DNA of 64,000 bases from an uncultured Alphaproteobacteria bacterium (lineage in GTDB: Bacteria > Pseudomonadota > Alphaproteobacteria > HIMB59). Made by a program: the position numbers and the translations under genes. The notes under the pieces are model-generated. The model saw only the letters and a list, made by a program, of their open reading frames with translations. It was not told where the DNA came from and ran no database searches. Position 1 is the stretch's first letter, and the number at the start of each line of letters is the position of its first letter. The stretch covers positions 1-64,000 of the forward strand of contig CABYQR010000002.1 of NCBI GenBank assembly GCA_902521155.1. Reading direction: 5' to 3'. This document shows positions 37,696-45,740 of this stretch, piece by piece.

Positions 37696-38655
37696 CAAAA
37701 TAATTTTAGTAAACTTATTCTATCTTGGTTTAAAAAAAATCAAAGACACTTATATTGGAGAGATAATCGAAGCCTTTACCTGACATATCTAACTGAAATA
37801 ATGCTTCAGCAAACATCTGTTAAAACTGTTGAGAACAAATTAAAGGTCTATTTAGATAAATTTCCAAATTTTAGCTCATATAGATCTAAAAAATTAAACG
37901 ATTTGTTAAGTAGTTGGTCAGGGTTGGGATATTACAATAGGGCAGAAAACTTATTCAAATCAATAAAAATTATTAATGAAAAATATAAAGGAAAAATACC
38001 GAGCAATAAGTTTGAATTATTGTCTCTGCCAGGTATTGGTCAATATACTGCTAATGCTATTCTATCAATAGGTTTTAATAAAAAAGCTTATCCCATCGAT
38101 GTAAATATTAGAAGACTGTTAAATAGAATATTAGATTGCACACTAACTGATGAAGAACTTGAAAGAGTCTTAGATATTTCATTCAAAAACAAAAGAAACT
38201 TTAGACATTTTTCAGAGTCCATGATGGATTATAGTTCTTCTATATGCAAGAAATCATCTCCATTATGCAATGAATGTATTTTCAATAAGTTTTGTAAGTC
38301 AGCTTATAAGAAATTTGATAAAAAAATTCTAAAAAAAATTAAACATCAAAATTTAGAATTTTATATAATCAAAAAAAATAACTTATTATGTTTTATTAAA
38401 AATCCTAGTTTTCAGTTTTATAAAAAATTTAATCATCTACCCTCAAATTTAGATAAAAAGTTTATTTCTTTTATAAAATTTGCGGAAAAACAAAAAGTAA
38501 TGAGTTTTAAATATTCAATTACAAATCATAGATTTAAAATTAATGTCTATAATTTGAAAAATTTGAAAATTAATTATCAGAATATTAAGTGGGTTAAAAA
38601 AACTGAATTAAAAAAAATAGCATTACCGACTTTATTTAAAAAAATTCTTTATTAA
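37657..38655 (+). CDS. mutY: A/G-specific adenine DNA glycosylase
   Basis: MutY removes adenine mispaired with 8-oxoguanine. The 332-residue protein has the catalytic glutamate in TEIMLQQT (E47), the helix-hairpin-helix LPGIGQYTANAIL, the catalytic aspartate in YPIDVNIRR (D148) and a complete 4Fe-4S motif C-X6-C-X2-C-X5-C (CKKSSPLCNECIFNKFC). The C-terminal 8-oxoG recognition domain is short, but TNHRFKINVY remains. No in-frame start exists after ATG 37657 before the conserved part, so the 39-nt overlap with the start of the DUF721 gene seems real. Confidence 0.95.
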   Translation: MKGNIVQFGNFFHQNNFSKLILSWFKKNQRHLYWRDNRSLYLTYLTEIMLQQTSVKTVENKLKVYLDKFPNFSSYRSKKLNDLLSSWSGLGYYNRAENLFKSIKIINEKYKGKIPSNKFELLSLPGIGQYTANAILSIGFNKKAYPIDVNIRRLLNRILDCTLTDEELERVLDISFKNKRNFRHFSESMMDYSSSICKKSSPLCNECIFNKFCKSAYKKFDKKILKKIKHQNLEFYIIKKNNLLCFIKNPSFQFYKKFNHLPSNLDKKFISFIKFAEKQKVMSFKYSITNHRFKINVYNLKNLKINYQNIKWVKKTELKKIALPTLFKKILY

Positions 38656-39716
38656 TTACGAATTTTTTTTCTAATCTCATCAATAGAGACTAAATTTTTT
38701 TTTTGATCTTCGTAATGCCAAAAATCCCATCCATTAAAAGAAGTTGTGTTATTTACTTTAGCTGCAATTTTGTGAATAGACCCTCTTTGATCTTGGTAGG
38801 AAATACTTCCATCAGGGAGAATAGTAGCCCTATGATTTTTTTTGTTATTATATAACTGGGATCCAGGTTTTAAATAACCTGAGTTAATAAGAGTACCGAA
38901 TGGAATTTTTTTTATTGGCTTATCTTTTTCATTTAAATCTAGAAGCTTATGATCAAGAGATTTGATTGATTTTAACCTTTTATTAGCAATTTTTTGGTAC
39001 GATCGATCCTTTTCAAAACCAATATAATTTCTTCCTAAGTATTTTGCTGATGCGCAGAAACTCCCAGTACCAGCAAATGGTTCTAAAACTAGATCATCTT
39101 TAAGGGTTGATTGCAGAATTATCCTGTTCATTAAAGCTAAGGGTTTCTGTGTAGGATGGGCGGTTTCATTGTTTCCATTCTTAATTCTTTCTTTACCTGA
39201 ACAAATTGGAAAATTCCAAACACTTCTCTCTTGTTTATCTTCGTTACCAGTCTTCAAAGTGTGGTAATTAAATTGGTATTTTGATTTAGGGCTCTTAGAG
39301 CACCAGATCAATGTCTCATGTGCATTAGTTAGTCTTGTTGCTCTGAAATTTGGCAAAGGATTAGATTTAACCCATATGACGTCATTTAAGATCCAAAAAT
39401 TTAAATCTTGAAGGATTTTACCAATCCTAAAAATATTATGATATGAACCAATAATCCATAGTCCGCCATCATCTTTTAATATTCTTTTGCAACTCTCTAG
39501 ATATGAATAGGTGAACTGATCATAAGATTGATAATTATCAAATTTATCCCAATCTTGGCTAACACCATTGACAACTGAATGATTAGGTCTAGTTAACTCT
39601 TTATTTAATTGGAGGTTATATGGTGGATCTAGAAAAATGAGGTCAATAGACTTATCATCTAATTTTTTTAAAAGTTCTAAACAATCACCCAAATGGATTT
39701 TGTTAGTTTTAATCAC
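38652..39716 (-). CDS. ccrM: Cell cycle-regulated DNA adenine methyltransferase (GANTC), CcrM type
   Basis: CcrM methylates adenine in GANTC and in Caulobacter drives cell-cycle transcription. The 354-residue protein has the N-terminal catalytic motif DPPY (30-33) with NLQL, the SAM motif LEPFAGTGSFCASAKYLGRNYIG, and a C-terminal RAMA domain (about 270-350: LKPGSQLYNNKKNHRATILPDGSI). The start is GTG 39716. It follows rnhB by 60 nt, and that leader contains two GANTC sites. The stop shares a TTAA with mutY. Confidence 0.96.
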   Translation of the reverse strand: MIKTNKIHLGDCLELLKKLDDKSIDLIFLDPPYNLQLNKELTRPNHSVVNGVSQDWDKFDNYQSYDQFTYSYLESCKRILKDDGGLWIIGSYHNIFRIGKILQDLNFWILNDVIWVKSNPLPNFRATRLTNAHETLIWCSKSPKSKYQFNYHTLKTGNEDKQERSVWNFPICSGKERIKNGNNETAHPTQKPLALMNRIILQSTLKDDLVLEPFAGTGSFCASAKYLGRNYIGFEKDRSYQKIANKRLKSIKSLDHKLLDLNEKDKPIKKIPFGTLINSGYLKPGSQLYNNKKNHRATILPDGSISYQDQRGSIHKIAAKVNNTTSFNGWDFWHYEDQKKNLVSIDEIRKKIRN

Positions 39717-39720
39717 CTAT

Positions 39721-39743
39721 GAATCTTATTTTTTTTTTGATTC
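39721..39743. promoter_or_regulatory. Two GANTC sites in the ccrM leader
   Basis: GAATC (39721-39725) and GATTC (39739-39743) lie 5 and 23 bp upstream of the ccrM start codon. Both are substrates of the enzyme encoded downstream. In Caulobacter, GANTC sites in the ccrM leader and promoter link its expression to methylation state; the same logic here is inferred. No other intergenic region I checked has two such sites. Confidence 0.55.
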
Positions 39744-39776
39744 AATAGTAGTAGGAGACAATACCTCTGTTGATAA

Positions 39777-40379
39777 CTAGGTAGATAACTTTGTAATAAG
39801 TTGACAAATAGGTTGATAAGTTTTTCTATGATATTGACTGACTCCAACTTTATTTACAGCAGATAGATGATTTTTGGTTCCATAGCCTGCATTTTTATTC
39901 CACTCATAAAAGTTTTCAATAGAGTGAAGTTTTGTCATTAATTTATCTCTAAATACTTTAGCAATAATCGAGGCAGCTGAGACTTGTTCGATTTTATCAT
40001 CCGCTTTTACCATGGATGATACGTTATAGTTCATTAAATCCTTGGGAATAAAACTCCCGTCAATTATCACTTGATCTTGGCTATTTGCTATTGATTTAAC
40101 CGCTCTTGCCATTGAATCAAGAACAACTTTATGGATATTTGTTTTTTCAATATCTCTTTTTTTTCCAAAAACAATTTTGTATGAAAAGTTAAGTTTATTA
40201 TTCTCTTTAAGAAAATCAAAAATTTTCTCTCTTTTAACTTTACTTATTTTTTTTGAGTCTCTTACCTTGAATGGAAATTCTTCAAATAGTGAATTTTGGG
40301 ATTTGAAAGCACATATTATTACACTTCCAACTAAAGATCCTCTGCCGACCTCATCAACGCCAACAATATATTTATTCAT
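39777..40379 (-). CDS. rnhB: Ribonuclease HII
   Basis: RNase HII removes ribonucleotides embedded in DNA. The 200-residue protein begins IVGVDEVGRGSLVG, which holds the first two acidic residues (D9, E10), and continues with the VIIDGSF and KVFRD segments. It overlaps moaB by 8 nt (ATGAATAA) and precedes ccrM, the normal order in alphaproteobacteria. Confidence 0.96.
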   Translation of the reverse strand: MNKYIVGVDEVGRGSLVGSVIICAFKSQNSLFEEFPFKVRDSKKISKVKREKIFDFLKENNKLNFSYKIVFGKKRDIEKTNIHKVVLDSMARAVKSIANSQDQVIIDGSFIPKDLMNYNVSSMVKADDKIEQVSAASIIAKVFRDKLMTKLHSIENFYEWNKNAGYGTKNHLSAVNKVGVSQYHRKTYQPICQLITKLST

Positions 40380-40893
40380 CTAGTCTTGGAATTAACTCAA
40401 TAAAATTACATGGCTTATGTCTTACATCAAGTTGATAAAAAAGAATATCATTCCAAGCATCTCGAACAGCAGAAGAGGAGCCTGGGAGACAAAATATATA
40501 TTTTTTATTTACCAGAAATGCACTTGAACGGGATTGTATGGTTGATGTACCGATTTTATTGTAACTTAGTTGTCGAAATAATTCACCAAAACCAGGTATT
40601 TCAATCTCTGATATTTTCTTTATTGCATCAATAGTATTATCTCTTCCAGTTAATCCAGTCCCACCTGTAGTTATGACTACATCATGATTTTTAGATTTTG
40701 TTAATTTTTCAACAATAGGAATAAAAATAGAAGGTTCATCCTCAATAATTTGATAGTGCGAGACTTCATGCCCCTTTTTAATAATTAATTCTTTAAGAGT
40801 TTTACCAGACTTATCATTCTCATACTTTCTGGTATCCGATAAAGTAATTATGGCAATATTTATTTTTTTAAAATCTATTTTTTCATTAATCAT
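40372..40893 (-). CDS. moaB: Molybdenum cofactor biosynthesis protein MoaB
   Basis: A 173-residue MoaB/MogA-type protein that adenylylates molybdopterin or takes part in late cofactor assembly. Visible motifs are ALITLSDTR-like IITLSDTRKYENDKSG, VVITTGGTGLTGRD and FCLPGSSSAVRDAW. The molybdopterin synthase genes moaD and moaE are 22 kb away. It overlaps the transglycosylase gene by 8 nt (ATGATTAA). Confidence 0.93.
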   Translation of the reverse strand: MINEKIDFKKINIAIITLSDTRKYENDKSGKTLKELIIKKGHEVSHYQIIEDEPSIFIPIVEKLTKSKNHDVVITTGGTGLTGRDNTIDAIKKISEIEIPGFGELFRQLSYNKIGTSTIQSRSSAFLVNKKYIFCLPGSSSAVRDAWNDILFYQLDVRHKPCNFIELIPRLDE

Positions 40894-42565
40894 TTATCAA
40901 AATTGTATTAGATTCTATGAGCTCATCTGCATAATTAAATGAATTATGATTGATTAATTCATAAATAACAACATTAGTTAAAACTCTTTCTACGAACAGT
41001 CTTGTTTCCCTCGATGGAATGGACTCAATTAATAAAAAACTATCATTATTAAATGATGTTTTTTTCATCCATTTAGATAAGTTTCCTGGCCCCGCGTTGT
41101 AGGAAATAAGTGCCTTAAGTAAATCATTATTGATATGTTTTAATCTAAGTAGGCTTTGCAAATAAAGACTGCCGGTCTCAACATTTATTTGAGGATTATA
41201 TAAAATCCTTGGATTAGATTTAAAATCGTAATTTTTATTCACCATTCTCGCAGTTGAAGGTAGGATTTGCATTAAACCATATGCTCTTTTGCCACTCTTA
41301 GCAAAAGCACTAAATTGAGATTCTTGTCTTATCATACTTATAATAATCGTAGGGTCGATTTCATTCAAATCATATCCTTGTATCCATTTTGGAGTAGGAT
41401 ATAAAAATTTTATAGGTGCTTTTTCTTTAAATAAATACTTTGCTGTTTTAATTTGCAATGAACTCAAATCGTTATTTATAGAAAATCCTAATATTATTCT
41501 TTTAAACCTATCGTTTGAAATACTTTGAATACGGTTAAGCTCTATTTCGGCAACAGGTATTTCTCCAATTTCTATCAAAGCTTGTATTCTTTTTCCTAAA
41601 TTAGTTTTTAGAAATAATTCAAGATCATTTATCATTTCTAGATCGTTAAATTCATTGTCAATAATGGGTTTATCTAAAATTCTACAAGATAGAATTGAGT
41701 AAATATTAAAACTTGGCTTACAAGCATTGTTTAGCGCACTAAGAGATGCTTGAAAAGTTATATTGTCTTTTGCATCTTTAGTTGCAGATAAGAAAGACCA
41801 ATATGCGCCCGCATTTTTTAACCATTTATTATCTGTTATTTTGGAAAGTATTAAAAATTGTCTAGAGGCTTTTTGGAACTCGCCCTTGCGATAATAAGCC
41901 AAACCCTTAATCCAAAGTCCCTCTGAATAAGGCTCCTCAATAAAAGACTCATCATTTAGAACTTTGATAGCTTTATCATCAAGATTTGCTAGGTAATAAC
42001 CATTTGCTATTTTTGAAAGTAGAAAAGCTCTCTCCTTGTTGTTGAAATGTCTTGTATGATGGTTTAAATATTCTAGCGCACCTGTAGGCCAGCCTCTTCC
42101 AACTCTTGAGCGAACAGTATTATATATACTAATTTTTTTTGAGTAATTTTTTGAAGTAAAAATTTTTCGAAGAGGACTTACTTTAGTTTCTTGAGCTAAG
42201 TTTTCTGTAAAAATTATGTCTAATGAAGGGTAATTATTTTTTTTGGGCTTTTTTGCGTCTGTGGGTTTTCTTTTGACTCCTAGTTTATAAATTCTTTTTG
42301 CCTCATATTGGAAATGATATTCTCTGAGCCAATCTCTTAATTCTTCAAAACTAGATCGATGCTTTGTGGGGTGTAATAATTTTAAAGCTTGAACATGCCC
42401 CATAAGTATTTTGTCATCTAATTTTGTAATATTTCTATCGGCTAAAGAAAAGTCACCATTCCTATAATCCTTAAAAATTGATTTATATAATTTTATATCT
42501 TTTTGGCTTAGAGCTAATAAATTTTGAGTTAAAAAGAAAATTACAATAGTTAGAATATATTTCAT
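40886..42565 (-). CDS. Soluble lytic murein transglycosylase (Slt-type)
   Basis: A periplasmic enzyme that cleaves peptidoglycan glycan strands. A signal peptide (MKYILTIVIFFLTQNLLALS) precedes a long helical superhelix domain and a C-terminal SLT domain with the catalytic glutamate in IRQESQFSAFAKSGKRAYGLMQI and then ALISYNAGPGNLSKW. The track start (42613) lies within the upstream gene; ATG 42565 follows a GGGAGG Shine-Dalgarno at 5 nt and gives 559 residues with a clean signal peptide. Confidence 0.94.
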   Translation of the reverse strand: MKYILTIVIFFLTQNLLALSQKDIKLYKSIFKDYRNGDFSLADRNITKLDDKILMGHVQALKLLHPTKHRSSFEELRDWLREYHFQYEAKRIYKLGVKRKPTDAKKPKKNNYPSLDIIFTENLAQETKVSPLRKIFTSKNYSKKISIYNTVRSRVGRGWPTGALEYLNHHTRHFNNKERAFLLSKIANGYYLANLDDKAIKVLNDESFIEEPYSEGLWIKGLAYYRKGEFQKASRQFLILSKITDNKWLKNAGAYWSFLSATKDAKDNITFQASLSALNNACKPSFNIYSILSCRILDKPIIDNEFNDLEMINDLELFLKTNLGKRIQALIEIGEIPVAEIELNRIQSISNDRFKRIILGFSINNDLSSLQIKTAKYLFKEKAPIKFLYPTPKWIQGYDLNEIDPTIIISMIRQESQFSAFAKSGKRAYGLMQILPSTARMVNKNYDFKSNPRILYNPQINVETGSLYLQSLLRLKHINNDLLKALISYNAGPGNLSKWMKKTSFNNDSFLLIESIPSRETRLFVERVLTNVVIYELINHNSFNYADELIESNTILIND

Positions 42566-42566
42566 T

Positions 42567-43238
42567 CTATCCTCCCAATTGCTTCTGAATTTCTTTAAGG
42601 TCTTCCCAAGCATCTTTTTTCAATTCAGGATTATTAACTAAAATTTCAGGCTCATAAAGAACTCTACACTTTTTTGGAGTGGTATCGTTAGGTGTGTTAA
42701 AATCAAACCATTTACCTCTTAGCGACATTGAAGATAAATCAGTTGCTAATAGCATTTTGATACAATAGTTAGACATAATTATAAGATACTTAGGATTTAT
42801 TATTTCTATTAATTTATAATTAACTATTTGAATTTGAGTTAAAAACCCCTCATCATCATATAAATTTTCTAAACCTCTTGGTATGTATGAGGCTAAACAA
42901 ATATTAGCTCTTTTTAACTTAATTGAAGATAACATTTTATCAAATAATTCACCGGATTTATTATCCAAAATTTTTTGATCTAGTTTATGGCATTTACCAA
43001 AAAAAAATAAAATTTTTGATTCAAAATTTCCTTCAATTAATTTTGAATTAAAATTATAGCTTTGATTGAGGTATTTTTCTAATTCTTCTATTGATGTTGA
43101 GGAGTGCACACTTACTTTTTTAGCAATTTCTTTTGGGGGTATTTTCATTTGCTTTTCTGCACCTGGGTCATTTAGTTTGAATTCTTCTAAATTCATCAAT
43201 TCCAAAAGAATATTTTTTTGATAGTGTTTAATGTCCAT
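42567..43238 (-). CDS. Degenerate family-4 uracil-DNA glycosylase homologue
   Basis: The 223-residue protein aligns by eye along its length with family-4 UDGs: KSGELFDKMLSSIKLKRANICLASYIP matches the PFVGxAGxLLdxML..ITN region, and NPELKKDAWEDLKEI matches the conserved C-terminus. The catalytic parts have changed. Motif A (usually GEAPG..ED) is GKCHKLD (81-87), and motif B (usually HPSYLL) is EPEIL (196-200). The four iron-sulfur cysteines are not in their places. Uracil excision is therefore doubtful; it may bind DNA or have another role. Its ATG overlaps that of the divergent TPR gene in a CATG. Confidence 0.72.
   Translation of the reverse strand: MDIKHYQKNILLELMNLEEFKLNDPGAEKQMKIPPKEIAKKVSVHSSTSIEELEKYLNQSYNFNSKLIEGNFESKILFFFGKCHKLDQKILDNKSGELFDKMLSSIKLKRANICLASYIPRGLENLYDDEGFLTQIQIVNYKLIEIINPKYLIIMSNYCIKMLLATDLSSMSLRGKWFDFNTPNDTTPKKCRVLYEPEILVNNPELKKDAWEDLKEIQKQLGG
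42571..42576 (-). promoter_or_regulatory. Shine-Dalgarno that fixes the transglycosylase start
   Basis: Read on the minus strand, GGGAGG lies 5 nt before ATG 42565. It decides the start in favour of the signal peptide-bearing form over the longer track ORF, and it overlaps the last codons of the UDG-like gene. Confidence 0.8.
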
Positions 43239-44820
43239 GTTTAAGTTATTTGGCTATGTTGGGAATTTTATATTTTTTTTTATGTTAAATGTACATGCTA
43301 ATGGGGCGCAACTTCAAAATAATTATGATAATCAGATCTTAAGCTCGATATATTCAGAGTATAATAATGATTATTTAACTTGGAAAACATTACCTAGATA
43401 CGACAAATTTATTGAAAAAAAGTCTTATTTACTTAATCAAATTATTATTGAAGAGTATGGGAATATTAACAATATCACATCAGGAAAAAATTTTACTTTA
43501 GACTTATTAAAGTCTCTTGAACAAATAAAAAAAAATAAATGTACAACTTTAGATAGCAAAAGTACCTATTATATTTTTGAGGAAATCTTAAAAAATAGCT
43601 TTAATTTTTGGTCTAGCTACTGTCAAGACAAGGTAGATAAAAGTCTTTTAGTTTCAAATGATGATAGATTTATGAATATTTCATTTATTAATAACCTTTA
43701 TCTCCAGTTTAAAGAGAATAATTTAAATGAAATTGAAAAACTTCATAAAATTATTACAAATGATACTTTACTCTTATCTCAATTTAATTCTAAGCAACTC
43801 AATCTAATTAATAATATTTTCCAATCTAAAAATCTCCAATTTTCTTTGGATGATTTATTAGGTTTAAATAATTCTCTCAACAGTTTAACTATAAAACTTG
43901 ATGAAAATTTTCTAGTTAGTGATTATACCGATTTAATCAATATGCAAATATATCAGACTAGTCTCTATTATTTTTATGCTAAGGAGTATAAAAATTCACT
44001 AGCACTTTTATCTTACTTGATTAAAAATGATGTTAAGAATAAAGATTATTATCTCTATAAAAAAACTTCATTCGAGGCTGAGTTAAACCCCAATGAAAAA
44101 ATGTTAAAATTAATCAATGATTTAAATTTTCAAGATAATAATAATTTTCAATTTTTTAAAGATTATCTTTTTCTAAAAACTGCAATAGAATTTGATTATA
44201 ACATTAAAGAGTTAATTAATTATTATCAAAAAATAATTTCTAAAAATGAATGGCAGTCTATAGAACTTGCCATGATAGTTGCCATAGAGCTCTACAGTCA
44301 AAATAAAAATATTAAAGCACTAGAATTTATTGATAATTGTTGTTTAAAAATTATAGAAAATTCTACTGATCCAATACATTTATTCAAATATGGTATTCTA
44401 TTAGAACGCAACGATAAGATAAAAGTTTCTGAAGATATTATTCAAAAGAGCATTGATATTTCTGAGGGTAATTATCCTTATATTCTAAATTATCTTGCTT
44501 ATTTATGGGTGGATAATAATAGGAATCTTGAATTAGCAGAAAAAATGCTTCTTCAGGCTGTTGAGGACTCAAATTATGAAGATGGAGCTATACTTGATAG
44601 TTTAGGTTGGCTTTATTTTAAAAAAAATGAAATTGAACTAGCTGAAAAATGGATATTACAGGCCTATAAAATGGAACCTTCGGAGCCAGAAATAATTGAT
44701 CACTTGTCTCAAATTTATTCTAAACAAGAACGAACCAAAGAAGCAAAATTTTTGGATAATAAAATCTTATTATTCCATAAGGATTACTTTAAATTTAACG
44801 ATATTGTGAAAAGAAATTGA
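43231..44820 (+). CDS. Exported tetratricopeptide-repeat protein
   Basis: A 529-residue protein with an N-terminal signal-like hydrophobic stretch (FGYVGNFIFFFMLNVHA) and helical repeats throughout. The TPR character is clearest at the C-terminus: GAILDSLGWLYFKKNEIELAEKWILQAYKMEP. Such proteins often scaffold envelope complexes; the partner is unknown. The start is ATG 43231 or ATG 43237 (MFKLFGY), both of which overlap the divergent UDG-like start. It precedes ispE, a common alphaproteobacterial arrangement. Confidence 0.8.
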   Translation: MSMFKLFGYVGNFIFFFMLNVHANGAQLQNNYDNQILSSIYSEYNNDYLTWKTLPRYDKFIEKKSYLLNQIIIEEYGNINNITSGKNFTLDLLKSLEQIKKNKCTTLDSKSTYYIFEEILKNSFNFWSSYCQDKVDKSLLVSNDDRFMNISFINNLYLQFKENNLNEIEKLHKIITNDTLLLSQFNSKQLNLINNIFQSKNLQFSLDDLLGLNNSLNSLTIKLDENFLVSDYTDLINMQIYQTSLYYFYAKEYKNSLALLSYLIKNDVKNKDYYLYKKTSFEAELNPNEKMLKLINDLNFQDNNNFQFFKDYLFLKTAIEFDYNIKELINYYQKIISKNEWQSIELAMIVAIELYSQNKNIKALEFIDNCCLKIIENSTDPIHLFKYGILLERNDKIKVSEDIIQKSIDISEGNYPYILNYLAYLWVDNNRNLELAEKMLLQAVEDSNYEDGAILDSLGWLYFKKNEIELAEKWILQAYKMEPSEPEIIDHLSQIYSKQERTKEAKFLDNKILLFHKDYFKFNDIVKRN

Positions 44821-45632
44821 AAACTACTTTATTAACATCACCTGCAAAAATTAATTTAACATTAAAAATTTTAAATTATGACAAATTACTGTCGAAGCAT
44901 AAAATATCCTCAAAAGTATATTTATTAAAACTCTCTGATACCATCAAGGTTTCGAAATCTAAAAATTTATCGATAAAATACTATATCAATAAAAAAAAAA
45001 TTATTGTTCAAAACGATATTATAAAAAAAACTATACTTTATTTTGATAAAAAATATGGAACTAATTCAAAATTTGAAATTTCAATAAATAAAGTGATACC
45101 TATTGGTTATGGACTAGGTGGTGGATCATCTAATTCTGCAAGTATCTTAAAATTTCTTTATGAATTTCATAATATTGATAATAAAAACTTTTACATAGAT
45201 GCACCTAACATTGGCTCAGATGTTTTAATTTTTTATGATAATTATCCAAAAGTAATTGATGGATTAGATAAATTTAAAAAAATTTTCTCAAGAAAACCGA
45301 GATGGAAGAAGATATTTTTACTTATTCCATCCAAAAAAAATATTACAAAAAAAATATTTGATATTTATAGAAATAATAAAAATACCCTGATAAAAAAAAT
45401 CTTTTCACAAAATGATCTTTTGTATTCATCGATGATGTTTAATGAAGAATTTCAAAATTTATATAATTTTATTGAAACCCAAAAAGATAAATTTAAAGTT
45501 AATGGAATGAGTGGAAGTGGATCCTCTATTTTCTTTACGTTTAAGTCAAATATTGCTGAAAAGTCATTAATTAATGATATTAGAAGTAAATATCCCTTAG
45601 TTAGAATTGAAAAATCCTATTATTTCAGTTAA
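44817..45632 (+). CDS. ispE: 4-diphosphocytidyl-2-C-methyl-D-erythritol kinase
   Basis: IspE is a GHMP kinase of the MEP isoprenoid pathway. Key motifs are SPAKINLTLKI (8-18), GLGGGSSNSAS (the ATP loop, 99-109), APNIGSDV with the catalytic aspartate, and NGMSGSGSSIFF. The usual DGYHxL motif after the N-terminus is replaced by KISSKVYLL, so the substrate-side histidine is absent. The start is TTG 44817, overlapping the TPR gene stop (TTGA). The 271-residue length is slightly short. Confidence 0.9.
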   Translation: MKTTLLTSPAKINLTLKILNYDKLLSKHKISSKVYLLKLSDTIKVSKSKNLSIKYYINKKKIIVQNDIIKKTILYFDKKYGTNSKFEISINKVIPIGYGLGGGSSNSASILKFLYEFHNIDNKNFYIDAPNIGSDVLIFYDNYPKVIDGLDKFKKIFSRKPRWKKIFLLIPSKKNITKKIFDIYRNNKNTLIKKIFSQNDLLYSSMMFNEEFQNLYNFIETQKDKFKVNGMSGSGSSIFFTFKSNIAEKSLINDIRSKYPLVRIEKSYYFS

Positions 45633-45648
45633 GTTCTTTAATTCTTGA

Positions 45649-45723
45649 TGGGGCGTAGCCAAGCGGTAAGGCACCGGTTTTTGGTATCGGCATGCGTAGG
45701 TTCGAATCCTACCGCCCCAGCCA
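45649..45723 (+). tRNA. tRNA-Gln(TTG)
   Basis: A 75-nt tRNA. The acceptor stem TGGGGCG pairs with CGCCCCA, and GCCA completes the 3' end, so CCA is encoded. The anticodon stem CCGGT/ATCGG (one G-T pair) closes loop TTTTGGT with anticodon TTG, reading CAA and, by wobble, CAG. The T-arm contains GGTTCGAATCC. It closely resembles enterobacterial tRNA-Gln and lies between ispE and the ABC-F gene. Confidence 0.97.
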
Positions 45724-45740
45724 TTTTCTAAATATGTCAT

